64,000 bases of DNA, from positions 2,113,501 to 2,177,500 of the forward strand of contig JAOTON010001669.1 in NCBI GenBank assembly GCA_034440635.1, given 5' to 3'. Below are positions 1-11,743 of this stretch, piece after piece; positions within the stretch are counted from its first letter, which is position 1, and every line of letters starts with the position of its first letter. This stretch comes from Lepas anatifera (taxonomy: Eukaryota; Arthropoda; Thecostraca; Lepadidae). The notes beneath the pieces are model-generated. The model made no database searches and was not told the DNA's origin. It saw nothing but the letters and a program-made list of their open reading frames with translations. A program made the translations under genes and the position numbers.

Positions 1-386
1 GCACAGGTCCCCTGCTCACTGGCCCCGGGGTTCAAGTCGCGGCAGGCTTTCTGAATAAGTGTCATCGGATCCCCCAAAGCTCTCTAAATAGGGGAGAGCT
101 GTTGACATGTGCCATTCTTCCCCCGGATGTGGCAGACTTATGGCAGACTAACAGCTCACTGAGTCACTCGAGCTCCAATACAGTGTTACCAATCCGAACG
201 ACACTCGCTAACGTCCATCCTGATCTTCAACTGACCTGCCGACCTAGCCTGCATGACATTCTCGGCCCAAAAGGAGACGATTTAATAAGACTCGTCAGGC
301 AGCGACTTGTAATTGACGCGTTCATCCAAACGGATATCTGACAGTTTGGAAGCAACAGTGATTGAAGGAACTGGCCTGAGTCTTAC

Positions 387-437
387 TTTGGTGGCGGTGG
401 AGCCTCTTCTGCTGCCTTTGCTGGAGATGGAGCCAAC
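387..437 (-). CDS. ADCY10: ADCY10-like candidate exon (low-complexity basic linker)
   Basis: Candidate 17-codon exon. On the minus strand it follows a TGCAG acceptor and ends before GTAAGA, and it is phase 0 at both ends, as needed after the exon at 815-940. It would encode a Ser/Gly/Lys/Arg-rich stretch (SISSKGSRRGSTATK), which has no recognisable family motif. Support is only splice sites and phase, so it could be chance. It is the last possible exon before the window edge. Confidence 0.4.
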
Positions 438-814
438 CTGCACTGATACGCCGGCACTCTGCCGCGAGGCGGGGAAGCGGTCACTCCACTACTCATCCAA
501 CCAAAGGGAACCTGACCGGAGACGGAATCAAACCCAAGACAGCTAACCAAAGCTACAAGAATGCTGAAGGGCATTTCTGAAAAATAATCGGCAGTATTAA
601 TAACACAGCATATTGAGCAGAAAGGTTGAAAAATAAGAAGCTTAAAAATATACTCATTAAACTTCCTGTAAGCTTACAAGATCTTTTTCAGTTACATAAT
701 GCCCCACTTCACTTAGACAACACATTCTCTTTGGAATCTAACCAGAATCAACACATTATGTAACTTTAAGATTTAACACGGTCAATTTGTTTGTACTGAA
801 ACAATCGGGCTCAC

Positions 815-940
815 CGTGTTGCGGTCGCGGCCGCGCGGCACCACCTTGGTGTCGCGGTAGAGCCGGGACTGGCGCGGCTCGTGGTCGCCGGTGGCTGTGG
901 TCAGGCGGGAAGACTGCCGCAGCGCCACCTTAAACGACTC
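815..940 (-). CDS. ADCY10: ADCY10-like exon with SRLYRDT motif
   Basis: A 42-codon exon, phase 0 at both ends, between a GGTGCAG acceptor and an ACG-GTGAGC donor. It is much more GC-rich than the surrounding intron. The translation starts ESFKVALRQ and contains SRLYRDTKVV, which resembles the YRDT stretch that follows the CGSCxGGDF segment in vertebrate sAC. The exon order here is the same (the CRSCGGGDF exon lies just upstream at 1913-2056). It probably belongs to the region after the NTPase module. No catalytic residues are expected here. Confidence 0.8.
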
Positions 941-1686
941 CTGCACCGCACCAGACGTCAACCCACCCGGCCAGCCCAACCTGGCAGCCGTGTGCGGTTT
1001 AAACGGATGTGACCGTCTTCAGGCTGAAAAACTGCTCGTTTAGTCTTTTGAGTACTCCAAGACTGGCCGTACGCGGGGAAGGGAGCGTTTCCTGAGCGGA
1101 CTTCTGTCTTCCCCGCCTCCCCTCCACTACGTACAGTGTCCTAGTGGCACCGACCAGCCCCTTGGGCAGCAGCCGAGATGTGCTGAATACAACTCCCAAA
1201 ACGCTTGTTTCTCCACAAAGGATGAGTTTTGGGACGAATGGAATGTACAAGAAGGGCTTTGATGTACGCTTCAATGCTTTTATCTCAGCTCAACTTGGAT
1301 GGTATGCTTAGTTATAGCGTGTATTTTATGTGTGCTGCTTATCACTTGTGTGTCAAAGGCGTTACGACACCTGATATACGAATGTGTGGTATCTGTGAAT
1401 ACCTATATATAACGATGGAATTTGTAACGATACCTGAAAAACCAAATAATTGGATGGGACTCGAGCTATGAATACAGAATACTCGAAACCTACAAAAGTA
1501 TCATGTTCCCCCGGATGAATGGGGAAACAGCGTAAGGTAATATTTAGTTTACGTATAAAGCACGCCTTGGAATCAATTTATTCCGTTACGATTTGGAATC
1601 ATTTTACTACATCAAACAAACGTAACACTTAAACATTAGACCCCTTGACCCTCTTACTGCACGTGCGCGCTCTGTCTCCCTGCCTC
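941..1686. other. Intron without other recognisable features
   Basis: Intron sequence of the ADCY10-like gene between the exons at 815-940 and 1913-2056. I see no further exon, mobile-element ORF or tandem array before the TCTCCGTC repeat begins. Short open frames here lack coding character. Confidence 0.5.
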
Positions 1687-1810
1687 CCTGTCTCTCCGTC
1701 TCTCCGTCTCTCCGTCTCTCCGTCTCTCCGTCTCTCCGTCTCTCCGTCTCTCCGTCTCTCCGTCTCTCCGTCTCTCCGTCTCTCCGTCTCTCCGTCTCTC
1801 CGTCGCCTTC

Positions 1811-1900
<90 letters not shown>
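1687..1900. repeat. TCTCCGTC minisatellite passing into (CT)n, abutting a splice donor
   Basis: About fourteen near-perfect copies of the 8-bp unit TCTCCGTC (about 1690-1805) run into about 90 bp of CT dinucleotide. On the minus strand the CT part becomes GA repeats that begin about 11 bases inside the intron, directly after the donor of the exon at 1913-2056 (GAG then GTGGGGAGCGAGCGAGAGAG). Open frames over this stretch (poly-SLSL or ERER) are artefacts of the repeat. Confidence 0.95.
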
Positions 1901-1902
<2 letters not shown>

Positions 1903-1912
1903 CGCTCCCCAC

Positions 1913-2056
1913 CTCTCTGATGGAGCCGCTGAGGCCGTGCTGGAAGTCGCCGCCGCCGCAGCTGCGACACCTGTGCGCCCGACTCTCCAGCTGCAGCGCG
2001 GCGTTCCGGTGCAGGTGCTGCCGCTGCTTCTCCATCAGCGTCTCATACGCCAGCTC
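1913..2056 (-). CDS. ADCY10: ADCY10-like exon with CRSCGGGDF motif
   Basis: A 48-codon exon, phase 0 at both ends. The acceptor is TTGGCCAG and the donor is GAG-GTGGGG. The translation begins ELAYETLMEKQRQHLH, an amphipathic helix of the kind found at the end of the sAC/STAND helical module, and then has RCRSCGGGDF, closely resembling the CRCGSCHGGDF stretch of vertebrate sAC. This motif is the best single identifier of the gene in this part of the window. It joins in frame to the exon at 3506-3582 (FVSAIMQ followed by ELAYETLM). Confidence 0.9.
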
Positions 2057-3505
2057 CTGGCCAACAGAAGCACCGGCTCGGCGTCACACACTGGGGAGTA
2101 CCATGGCCGAGTTCCTTCAGATCCAATTGTGTCGATATTCATATTCTTTATTATGCAGTTGCGTGGGCGAAGAGCACTCGACTTCTACACCGCTGACCTG
2201 CGTTAAAATCCCCAGGCGAATATTCCGCATGTCTTTCCGACACTCATAATACCCTTCCAACAGGATAAGAGTTAGCGACCCCATATGGCCTCAGCAGTCG
2301 GTGCGCCGTAAGGTCCCCGAGTTGCTTTGGTCCATATCCGAAGATTCTCTGAACAAACCAGACCCGTCCATTTGCAAGCAATGAGCATCACTGCATCCAA
2401 AAAAAGTCCACTTAATCGAATACGTGGGCAGGGGAAAATAATACTTGGGCAAGGCACGAAGTCTTACGCAGTGGGCTTTCAGACAATGATCAATTTTCCG
2501 CCGTGTGTCATACTAGAAAATTTACGCAGCGTAAGAAACCCGTGGAATTTTTTTACGCATTTTCGTAAACATCAAGTAAATACACTTTGGTCACCATGTT
2601 TTATTTTTCCTCGACAAGTCTGTAACACTTTCCACAAAACTATTCCCGAATCAAATAAAATTTTCATCAATCTTTAACACTGTTGGAAATTACCCACGAT
2701 TTCAAAGTAGTCCCATCGTACGTTAAGGACTTTTGCACACTTCGGTACTAAGAAGTTTAAGGGAAACGTAGAGGACTTTGACTGGTTCGCCCTGAATATT
2801 TTGATGACAATGCCGCCGCTCTGCTCTGTCCCTATCTTTACGTTATGTATTCTGAGGTGGAAAACTTACGCATATGACCGGAGGTTCCAAATTTTACGCC
2901 GTGGTTTCTCGGCGCAAATAAACTTTTATTTTCCCCTGTACGTGGGACATAGCAAACGGTTTGGATATCCGTTGGGAGATCGGATTCGGGAATGCTCTAC
3001 AATAGAGGCGTCGTCTCGGCGTCCAACAACTCCTCGGATGCCGGTGGGCTGCACACGTGTTCATCGTATGAAGTCAGCCACTGCAGTGTGAATTAACCCG
3101 CTTCATCGATACACAGGCAGATTCAGGAAGCTAAAAACCACAACGGTTCTCCAAAATGCCTGAGACATTATTTTGCCCCCAAACGGTTCGTGGAAGGTGA
3201 AAAAATCGGGAATAATATAGAAAATTAACACTTTATTTGCTGACTACCCAAATTCGGTTCTAGCTGTTCCTATCCTTGCGTAAAGAATCTCACAGCACTC
3301 CGCTCCTCTCCCCGCCCCCCGCCCACTAAGTCTTCCACCAGCAACTCTCCCCCAAAATCCAGCCGTGAATTCGCTGATGCGTCGTCGTAGCACTCCGCAA
3401 TCTAAGACACACCGACAAACGACGGGGATCAATTTGCAGTCTAACCTTGGAGTGACTTAGGCGGTGTATATAGGTGGGAGGCTGGGTCCACAGCGGGCGA
3501 CGCAC
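2057..3505. other. Intron, no additional features recognised
   Basis: Intron of the ADCY10-like gene. No credible exon, transposon protein or tandem array was found. Local TTTTACGC-like words recur around 2460-2910 but do not form an array I can define. Confidence 0.5.
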
Positions 3506-3582
3506 CTGCATAATGGCAGAGACGAAGCGCATCAGCTGGCAGTGGACATAGGGCGGCTCGGTGGAAGACCGCATCAGGGTGG
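3506..3582 (-). CDS. ADCY10: ADCY10-like exon, short
   Basis: A 77-nt exon encoding 25 whole codons after two leading bases, between a GCGCTTGCAG acceptor and an ATGCAG-GTGCGT donor. The two leading bases (CC) complete a codon with the single G left by the exon at 8626-8788, so the phases agree. The peptide ends QLMRFVSAIMQ, continuous with the helix at the start of the next exon. No motif is diagnostic alone; identity rests on phase and neighbours. Its acceptor side runs straight into the large minisatellite at 3590-4415. Confidence 0.8.
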
Positions 3583-3589
3583 CTGCAAG

Positions 3590-4415
3590 CGCGGCATAGG
3601 TCAGACAGCGCCGCACAGTCCTACTGCTCAGACCACCGTCCTACAGGTCAGACAGCGACAGACCGTCCTAAAGGTCAGACAGCGCCTCACCGTCCTACAG
3701 GTCAGACAGTGCCACACCGTCCTAGCGATCAGACAGCACCACACCGTCCTACTGCTCAGACCACCGTCCTACAAGTCAGACCACGACAAACCGTCCTACA
3801 GGTCAGACCGCCACTCCCGTCCTCCAGGTCAGACAGCGCCACACCGTCCTTCAGATCAGACCGCACTACACCGTCCTACAGGTCAGACCACTCTACACCA
3901 TCCTACAGGTCAGACCACTCTACACCATCCTACAGGTCAGACAGCGCCACACCGTCCTACAGGTTAGACCACGCCACACCGTCCTACAGGTTCAGACCAC
4001 TCCCGTCCTACAGGTCAGACAGCGGCACACCGTCCTACAGGTCAGTGCCACACCGTCCTACAGGTCAGACCATACCACACCGTCCTACAGGTCAGACCAC
4101 GCCACACTGCCCTACAGGTCAGACAGCGCCACACCGTCCTACAGGTCAGACCACGCCACACTGCCCTACAGGTCAGACCGCACCACACCGTCCAACAGGT
4201 CAGACAGCGCCACACCGTCCTACAGGTCAGACCACACCACGCCGTCCTACAGGTCAGACCACGCCACACCTTCCTACAGGTCAGAAAGCGCTACACCGTC
4301 CGACAGGTCAGACCGCACCACACCGTCCAACAGGTCAGACAGCGCCACACCGTCCTACGGGTCAGACCACGCCACGCCGTCCTACGGGTCAGACCACGCC
4401 ACGCCGTATACCAAG
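3590..4415. repeat. Minisatellite of about 27 bp, around 30 copies, touching an exon acceptor
   Basis: Tandem units of the type CCTACAGGTCAGACCACGCC followed by ACACCGT, with variants of 22 to 27 bp, fill about 820 bp. The first degenerate unit (GCATAGGTCAGACAGCG) overlaps the sequence just upstream of the acceptor of the exon at 3506-3582. On the minus strand each unit reads CTGTCTGACCTGTAG, a branch-point-like CTGAC followed by an AG. ORFs over the array (RPTGQT repeats) are repeat artefacts. Confidence 0.95.
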
Positions 4416-5982
4416 CCACAAAGCACCGCTTAATCCGGCTGAGTGTGCTGGGCTTTAGAGCATTTCAGCGACTAAGTTACAGCATCTACATAGCAAACCA
4501 TATCCAGAAATACGGAAAGGGAAAGACCTTTCTAGGTCTTGACACCTGACACCTGTGTCAATATGCTGCCCCTACCCGCTTGAGCAGTGAAAACTCCACG
4601 GTTAAAAAGCGGTGCCGGTTAAAACCCATTTTCCCTCAGGACGCATCGCTCTCATTAGCAGTGCCCCAGCGCTGCGATCCGGCGCGTTACTGAACGCCCC
4701 CCCCGTCTGCAGGACGCGTCTTCTCGGTCAGGTTGCCAACATGCAGCGGCCTCGCACTACCCTCAGCGGCCCTGTCGTTCAACAGCTGGCACCTCGCCGT
4801 GCGGGGCGAGTATCCTGGATCCGGTTCTGCGCACAACTCGATCAGTTACAGGTATTTGCTGAAAGGTTTCACTCTCACAAGTCGGGTATCAGTAGGGGCA
4901 AGAGGTTTTATCTCAAGCCTATCGATGTTTTGTGCCATTCGTTTCGATCCCGTCCCATTCTTCACAAAGGAGCTACATACTCGTAAGATGAAGGTAGGAA
5001 AACTGGACTGGATAATTTCAGACCAATCAAAAATGAAGGCATTGTCCGAAGACGCGCTAGCCTTGTGTGTGTAATATGAGAACAAAGGTACATTATAGGG
5101 AGCTCCGCATGAATGCCCCTACCGTAAAACATAACTACCCACACACTGGACAGTTGAACACCTCCAATTTGGAGGGGGTGCATTTATCGAGCGTGGCCAC
5201 GATCGTTAATCACGTGGCCGGGAAAGTGCGTGCGCTGGTCAAGGCGATTCGGGAGACCCGTGCGAGCGGCCGGTGGAGCAGTGTAAACATTCACCCTTCC
5301 CTCCGTACAAGCCTGCCCAGAACACCGACCAATGCTTCATTGCAACGATGCGATCAGGCGCACACCCACGATTTTCGTTTGAAGCGGGCCCAGCTGACGA
5401 AGGGGGCAGCAGGCTGACGGAGGGGGCGGCAGGTTTACAATGGGGGCGGCGGGTTACTGGAGGGGACAAAATTGTCCGAGGAGGGCCCTTGCCACGCAAA
5501 AATCCAATATTTTTCGGTAGTGTGAAACGCATGTGAAGGAGTGCAACTATTTGAAAGCTAGTTCACCATGGCGGAAAAAATTCTTCCGTAACTCGGAGCA
5601 AGAAAATAAGAAAAACGACGTTTTGGGGTATTCTGGCCTGGAGGCTAGTTTTCCACGTAATTATAACCAGTCATATGCGCCAGTTGCAGGAGAGTGGATT
5701 CGGGTGAATGGGCGGCACACTAGGCACATGTGTATTTGGGGGCGTCAGGCTATGGGCAGAGGCGGCACTTGGGGTGACGGAGCGGTAACCCCTTGACGCG
5801 CCAGTCGCAGGAGTGTTGATTCGGGTCAGGGGGCGACACTAGGTGGAGGAGATGGCGGCAAGACGGGCATGGTTGTGTTTGAAGCTCTGCCTCTCACTCA
5901 CTTTTAATGTGACCGTGATGAAGTTTTGACTTAAGTTTTTATGAACATTTATCTGTCCCTGCCTTCAAACAGGGCTCCGTGC
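4416..5982. other. Intron, no features recognised
   Basis: Intron sequence. A GGGGGCGGCAGG-type G-rich patch lies at about 5400-5470. I found no exon with paired splice sites and no recognisable mobile-element protein. Confidence 0.4.
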
Positions 5983-6723
5983 TTAACACGCGTATTGACG
6001 GGGGAAGGGCAGGTACCCGCCCCCCTCAGGTTTTTCGGAGATAGCATAAAAACGGCAGCGCGTAGTGCCTCCGTACTCGGCATACCTTTTTCCCATCATT
6101 TTTCAAACTTCTGTGAAAATCTTAAGGTTAGGTCATCACAGGTCAGGTCACCAGTACAGGTCAAGTGACCTGACCTCAAAAAAAGTTTAAGATAGCATAA
6201 GTCGGAACATGGAGAACCTATCCGATTGAAACTCATATCACATAATGGGCCTACCGAGTTCTCTAAAATATGCTCCGGTATTTTTTTATATCGATGACCT
6301 AAGGTCAGGTACGAGCCATGACCTCTCCATTGGAAATACATGGGAAAAATGGTTTTGACTGAATAACTCAGTACCAGGTGGTGATAGAGCGTTTATTTTA
6401 GCTGCATTAGATTTGCCTTGTCTTTGCAGTTCCAATGATATTAATTTTAGATAATTTGACCTTGACCTGACCTCAGGTCAGGTCAAATCCTTGAGTTGAC
6501 CTAGCAAGGTCAAATTATATATCATTCGATTCGACTTGCTGCGAGGATTCATTTGGTTTAAGTAGTTTTGCTCTATCTTTACTTGTTCAGATGTAATGAC
6601 CGAAAACCTTCATTTACATGTTATCCCTATGACGGCATGTTTTGACCTCTTTCTCGAGATCTTAGGGGGCGGGTACCCCCGTCAAAGCGAAGGGGCTCAG
6701 ACCCCCGTCAGTGCGCATGTTAA
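5983..6723. mobile_element. TTAA-flanked non-autonomous element, copy 1
   Basis: Starts TTAACACGCGTATTGACGGG and ends with the near reverse complement (CCCCCGTCAGTGCGCATGTTAA), flanked by TTAA at both ends. Inside are many AGGTCA/TGACCT words, for example around 6130-6175 and 6465-6520. It is closely related to the copy at 11744-12590, including a shared GTTTTTCGGAGATAGCA block next to the left end. It carries no coding sequence. TTAA targets fit piggyBac-like or Kolobok-like enzymes; which one mobilises it is unknown. Confidence 0.75.
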
Positions 6724-8625
6724 TACTTAAAGCAATAAACTTTGGCGCAGAATGCTGCAGAACCCATCTTGCCCCAATGGGTGGTGTAATTTGGATTTTT
6801 GCATGTGGTATACCTCGTATAACGAATTTTTCCACAAAAAAGTTGCTGTGATGAGCGAAAACAAGATCAGAAACATCTGACGATACATTGTTCCGATAGA
6901 ATGCCCAGTAGACCATTTTTGGGCTAAATTTCCATGAACGTGTATTTTTTCGCTGGAGTGTAACAAATTACATGTTTCTAGCCCTTCACCCAGCTTATGC
7001 TGAACTCTGATACAGATTACTGAATAATTTCAAACAGCAGCGATCAATATTATTACTTTTAGGTGGTATAGTTCTCACTCCATGCCCGTATTGCCCCCAA
7101 ATCATCATGTTTGAAATTTCATGTTTCAGAGTCACCATGTCGAGGTAATGTGAAGACTTCTACAACTTCTACAACATTTAAAAGCATTCCCGGGGTAGAT
7201 TTGGCAAATCTGACTTTCAAAACAAAACCGGACATTGGCAGAGTCGGCAAACGAAACTTAAACAAGGGAGTGAACCGTGGATAGTTCTTTTCTGAAATTT
7301 AAGCCAAAAAACAAAGATTACGTATTCGTGCCTTTGACACAACACAAAAGACCACATGACGTACTAATGAAAGTAATTGAGCCTTCTTACCATCGTTGGT
7401 TTGACCCAAAAAGCCTGTGCCCGTCAATTCTTCGAACTAGGACTGTCACTTCATAACTAGAACAGGTATTGGCAAGGGAGGGCAGTTTAGCCTATGGGGC
7501 GACAGGACATAGTATGGTTTATTCTCCCAGTGGAGGAAGGGGGTCACTTTAGGAGCAGAGACAGGGAGAGTACATATACGGCACAGCTGTGACCGGTGGT
7601 GTAAGCCAGGGGTGGAATGTCATGCAAAGGAGCGACACTACCAAGTACGAACTGACGACGTCTTTAAGCTATTGGACGCTATGGGTGGGACGGCATTTTT
7701 TGGTGACGTAGCGGGAACTTCCACAGGGCACGCCAGTAGCAGGGGAGCCGCTTTGAGCGAGGGTCGGCATACCATGTAGATACAAAGGTAGCATGTGTAC
7801 TTCAGGGGCGGCTCATCCCAAGCTAGGGCCAATTGTCCGAAGGGCGGCACAGTATACATAAGGTTAAACATAATGTGCACGGGCCTGACTTCCGGGGGTG
7901 TATGGTAAAATTTTTCGCTATGGATAATCCACAATGTCTCCTTGAGCTCTTGAATTCGACAACCGAGTTTAATTTCAGGAAATTAGTCCCAAATGAGCAG
8001 TTAATGCATGAAATCGGACCGTCTGAATGGACCGGCGTAGCTGCGGGAGAAAGATAAATGGTACTGCGCCTGGTTCACACTTCACCACACACCAAATTAA
8101 TAGTTTCTGCACCACTTGACAGTTTCCGCACCATTGAACGACAATGGGACCACAGGGGCGTCATTAGCGATAGTTGAGCAGTGATTACAGACGCCCAGTC
8201 GCTGAGAAAAACTACGCATGTTTCGGCGGCTTGAAGGATGCGAGTCCCACGAGATTACCTATGACCCACATCTATTCCATCCGGAACAAAGCGTTGTGGT
8301 ACAGCTCAGACTTCCCAGATTGCAGGGTGATTGACCACCATGTCAGCCCACAGTGACACACCCCGCGATTTCGTAAATACAAATGTTATTTTTAAAGTCA
8401 ATACAAACCAGCATACCTGTCCAGTAGGGATGATCTCATGATCAAACTCACATCGCATTCTTTACCTCATTCCCATCCCCCCCCAAAAAAACCAGCATCG
8501 AGACAGAACCCGCACATCCGTACATGACGCAGAAATCTGTCAGCGAACCCAGAGTATATGCGAACCCCCTCCGTGTTCAGCACGGCCGATCTCCGGCGAG
8601 CTGGCGCGTGTGGGAGCTGTCTCAC
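6724..8625. other. Intron, no features recognised
   Basis: About 1.9 kb of intron without a credible exon or mobile-element protein. Confidence 0.4.
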
Positions 8626-8788
8626 CGATAACGGGCGGTACGTCACAGTGGCACTCGATGTTCTTGGTGGCGATCTGGCCGCCGCCCGCCACCGGCGCGT
8701 GGTGGGGGTCGTGGTTCTTGGGCGGCGCTGCACACATGATGATGCGCAGCTCAAACAGGCGCCGCACCGCCGAACGCACCTTTCTCGC
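8626..8788 (-). CDS. ADCY10: ADCY10-like exon with RRLFELRIIMCA motif
   Basis: A 163-nt exon (54 codons plus one base). The acceptor is GTTCGGGCAG and the donor is TATCG-GTGAGAC. The translation begins ARKVRSAVRRLFELRIIMCA, matching the 'L..L.D/ELHVL.C' helix of vertebrate sAC that follows the 'VKCAAVIG' segment. It then has an unconserved Pro/His/Gly-rich stretch (PPKNHDPHHAPVAGGG). It joins in phase 0 to the exon at 16602-16723 and in phase 1 to the one at 3506-3582. Confidence 0.88.
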
Positions 8789-9684
8789 CTGCCCGAACAC
8801 CAGCAATGCACCAGTCTGGGCTGCGGGCTATGTACGACGCTCCTCGGCCTACGAGATTCCGCCACACAATCTGATCTCTGAGTAAAGGCTGGAACCGGTT
8901 GAACAATATGTATGTTAAGGCCAAATGAAGTTAAAATAATCATATTATTTTCTTGCGTTTTAATTTAACCATTTACTCGTCAGTTGTCACTTAAAATGTA
9001 TAGTTAATGGGTAAATGAACAAGATAAAATACTAATTTTGAAGCACTTTGGGTCTTCACATATGCATTGCATAAGCTGATGCCTCGTCTTAAGGTAAAAC
9101 ATTCCAGTTCTCCCCAGAGTCTGGATGTATGCTTCAAGAAACACGACAGGTGACTACCCTAGTGAGATTCCATATAGAATATACTTGAAGACCAGGTCAT
9201 AAACCAGTTCGGGCTGCTCGTGAGCCGACACTCATGCAGCGGCAAGTCAGCCCACACGTTTCAAATTCACTTGCACCATGAACCAAGATCAGAAAAGCCG
9301 CCCTAAACACACTAAAACGGATAAAAGTCGCTCCCCAAAGCTGTTTCCCTACCAGGAGAAGTGTTGGATCCTATTGCTACTCGTCACTCGAAGGCGTTGA
9401 GGCGCATGTTTCCGGGAACGAGTGAGCAGGACAAATGGTAGCAGCGAGCCGAGAGGTATATACCAGCCTCCATGCTTCATTGACACCAAAGTTGATGACA
9501 CATTTCATAAAAAATATTTTCTTTCCATGCGGCTTTCCAGCCTATAACTGAAGATACTGGATTCGAGTAGACGCAGTCGATGTCATTGATTCCCCAATAC
9601 AGTAAAAGAAGTTCCAAAGTTCACACCAGTCTGCAGCACTCAGCCAATGACGATTTATCACATGCACTGGAGAGGGGTCTGGCA

Positions 9685-10554
9685 TTAAAGCACACTGGAG
9701 GGGGCCTAGTAGGCCCCCAGGAATATAAAACTAAGAGGCTTAGAATAACGCCGGTTGGTTGGTAGGTGGGTGGGGGGTATGGTGATCTACATTCTAAACA
9801 ATTTTCTTTGACCTAGGCCAATTCCTTCAAGGTCAAACAAGGTCATACAGTCAAATACTGGCTGTGCTGGGGACTCGTCGGAGAATGTGGTGATTAAGCG
9901 CAAAAAGGTAGAGAATGTAATAAAAACGGACCAAGGTCATAGCAATGAAGGTCCAACAATGCTTCCTAAAATTTAGGGATCAAGGTCATTCTTGGTCATT
10001 GACCTAGGACGTCACAATGTGATGTATCCCCTATAATTACACTATGAATAAAACCAAAGCAACCGTTGGACGGGAAATGGGATTGACCTTAACTCTTGAT
10101 CCCTCACCTTGACCTGTGACTTAAAACTTTGCCTCGAGCTATCTTAACTATGACGTCATAGCATAATATACGTCATTCTGGGTAACGCCGTTCGACCAAA
10201 CGCAATGCGATCAAGGACATTCGGAATGCTGGCATAGCCTTAACCTGTGACCTTTGACCTTGAACTTCGTGTGGGGTGACTTTAGCATGACGTTTATATG
10301 ACTTTATAACGTCACCAGTCGGTCTCCGATGCAGACGAAGTGGTGCGACCGCGCGATTGCGGCGATATCAAAATTTAGGTCTTGACTTTGAGTCTAGAAG
10401 TAAAAAAATTGATTCAAAAATTATTTCACCAATCGACGTGCCATTGAATTTTCTCAAATATAATCCAGTAGCAATTTTCCGCTGCGAGCGGTTTGCAGCC
10501 ACCTGGGAAAAATAGGTGGTGGGCCTCCGAGTCCCCCTCCAGTGCGTATGTTAA
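9685..10554. mobile_element. TTAA-flanked non-autonomous element, divergent copy
   Basis: Left end TTAAAGCACACTGGAGGGGG and right end CCCCCTCCAGTGCGTATGTTAA form a terminal inverted repeat bounded by TTAA. The interior has many TGACCT/AGGTCA words (for example 9810-9850, 9980-10010 and 10240-10262) and no coding sequence. A related left-end block, GGAGAGGGGTCTGGC, recurs at about 50740. Confidence 0.65.
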
Positions 10555-11156
10555 CGTTTTCGGTGATATCTGTTCGCCAGCGCTCTGTCCTTAGAATTCT
10601 GACAGCTGGGTGTTGTCTTTGACGATCAAATGCATCAGGTGTAAACTGAGACAGGTTATCCCGCGGATAATAAGAAGAATTTGAGCCCTTACTACAACTG
10701 GCACGACGCATGAATCACGAACTGGGGCCAGATACTCGGTTTCAATCTGCGGCGGCCATCAGGACCGAGCGCGGCTTCGCTCTGACAAAGTTAGGGGCAC
10801 GCCCACCCGTAGGACACTCAGGAGCGCGATATGACCGAGCGGTATCAAGCGTGGTATAAACCGGCGGTCACGCGGTCGGGGGGACCGCAGTCGAGCGTTG
10901 CCAGAGCGATTTACGCTGCGTTTGGCCACGACGCCGGGCCCTTGATCGTAACGAGTCTGGAATGGACCACTTTGCTGGAGAGTGGGTCGAGGCGAGGGTG
11001 GTGGGGACGACGAGCCCACGGAAAGAACCAGGAGCTCAAATTTACATTTGATCTTTAATGTCGTTTTATTTACTGCGGAAATAGTAAAACAAACTAGGAT
11101 TGAGGCCTAGCATGCTAAGAACTACATCTGATAAGCATAATCTTATAATCTGAAAT
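10555..11156. other. Intron, GC-rich patch, no feature recognised
   Basis: The stretch at 10750-11020 is GC-rich but has no paired splice sites giving a phase-compatible exon. I see no tRNA or rRNA signature. Confidence 0.35.
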
Positions 11157-11455
11157 GTCGGAAAACCCGGTACTCAATATATCATTTGTCTTGGAACTCG
11201 AGATTTCCGTAGAAAAAAGCTAGAACCTACCTGCAATGTACCCCTCATGTACACTTCATGTACCATCAGCCAACTCAATATATCATTTGTCTTGGAACTC
11301 GAGATTTCCGTAGAAAAAACTAAAACCTACCTGCAATGTACCCCTCATGTACACTTCATGTACCATCAGCCAACTCAATATATCATTTGTCTTGGAACTC
11401 GAGATTTCCGTAGAAAAAAACTAAAACCTACCTGCAATGTACCCCTCATGTACAC
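11157..11455. repeat. Tandem repeat, about 100-bp unit, three copies
   Basis: Three copies of a unit containing ACTCAATATATCATTTGTCT, CTCGAGATTTCCGTAGAAAA and ACCCCTCATGTACAC. The third copy is interrupted by the fold-back element that starts at 11456; the interrupted unit resumes at 15241. A further partial copy lies near 15544-15640. Confidence 0.85.
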
Positions 11456-11743
11456 TAGGGTGCCTCGTTTTGCACCATGTAAATTGTTGGGTGGCGGTGG
11501 TTTTTCCCATTGTTTGAGACCTCCTGAATCCAATGGTACCAAAATTATACAAATCCAAAAATTTCTAGGGGTCGCGGATTGGATTTGAAATTCTGAATTT
11601 GTAAAAAAAGGTAAAAAACCTGTTTTGACGCCACAGAGATATAACTCTTCTGTTCCGAGCCAAGAAACCGAAATCCACCGGTCGTTTGCCATTATCCTGT
11701 TTATTTGGAACGTATTTGGTTGAATTTAGAAGCCAGATTACTC

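Noticed and set aside
3600..4410. Possible CRISPR array
   Set aside because: No unique spacers, units are contiguous and degenerate, and the context is a eukaryotic intron.
3464..4458. ORFs with RPTGQT-type repeats
   Set aside because: Explained by the minisatellite; they are open in several frames and have no start or flanking coding signal.
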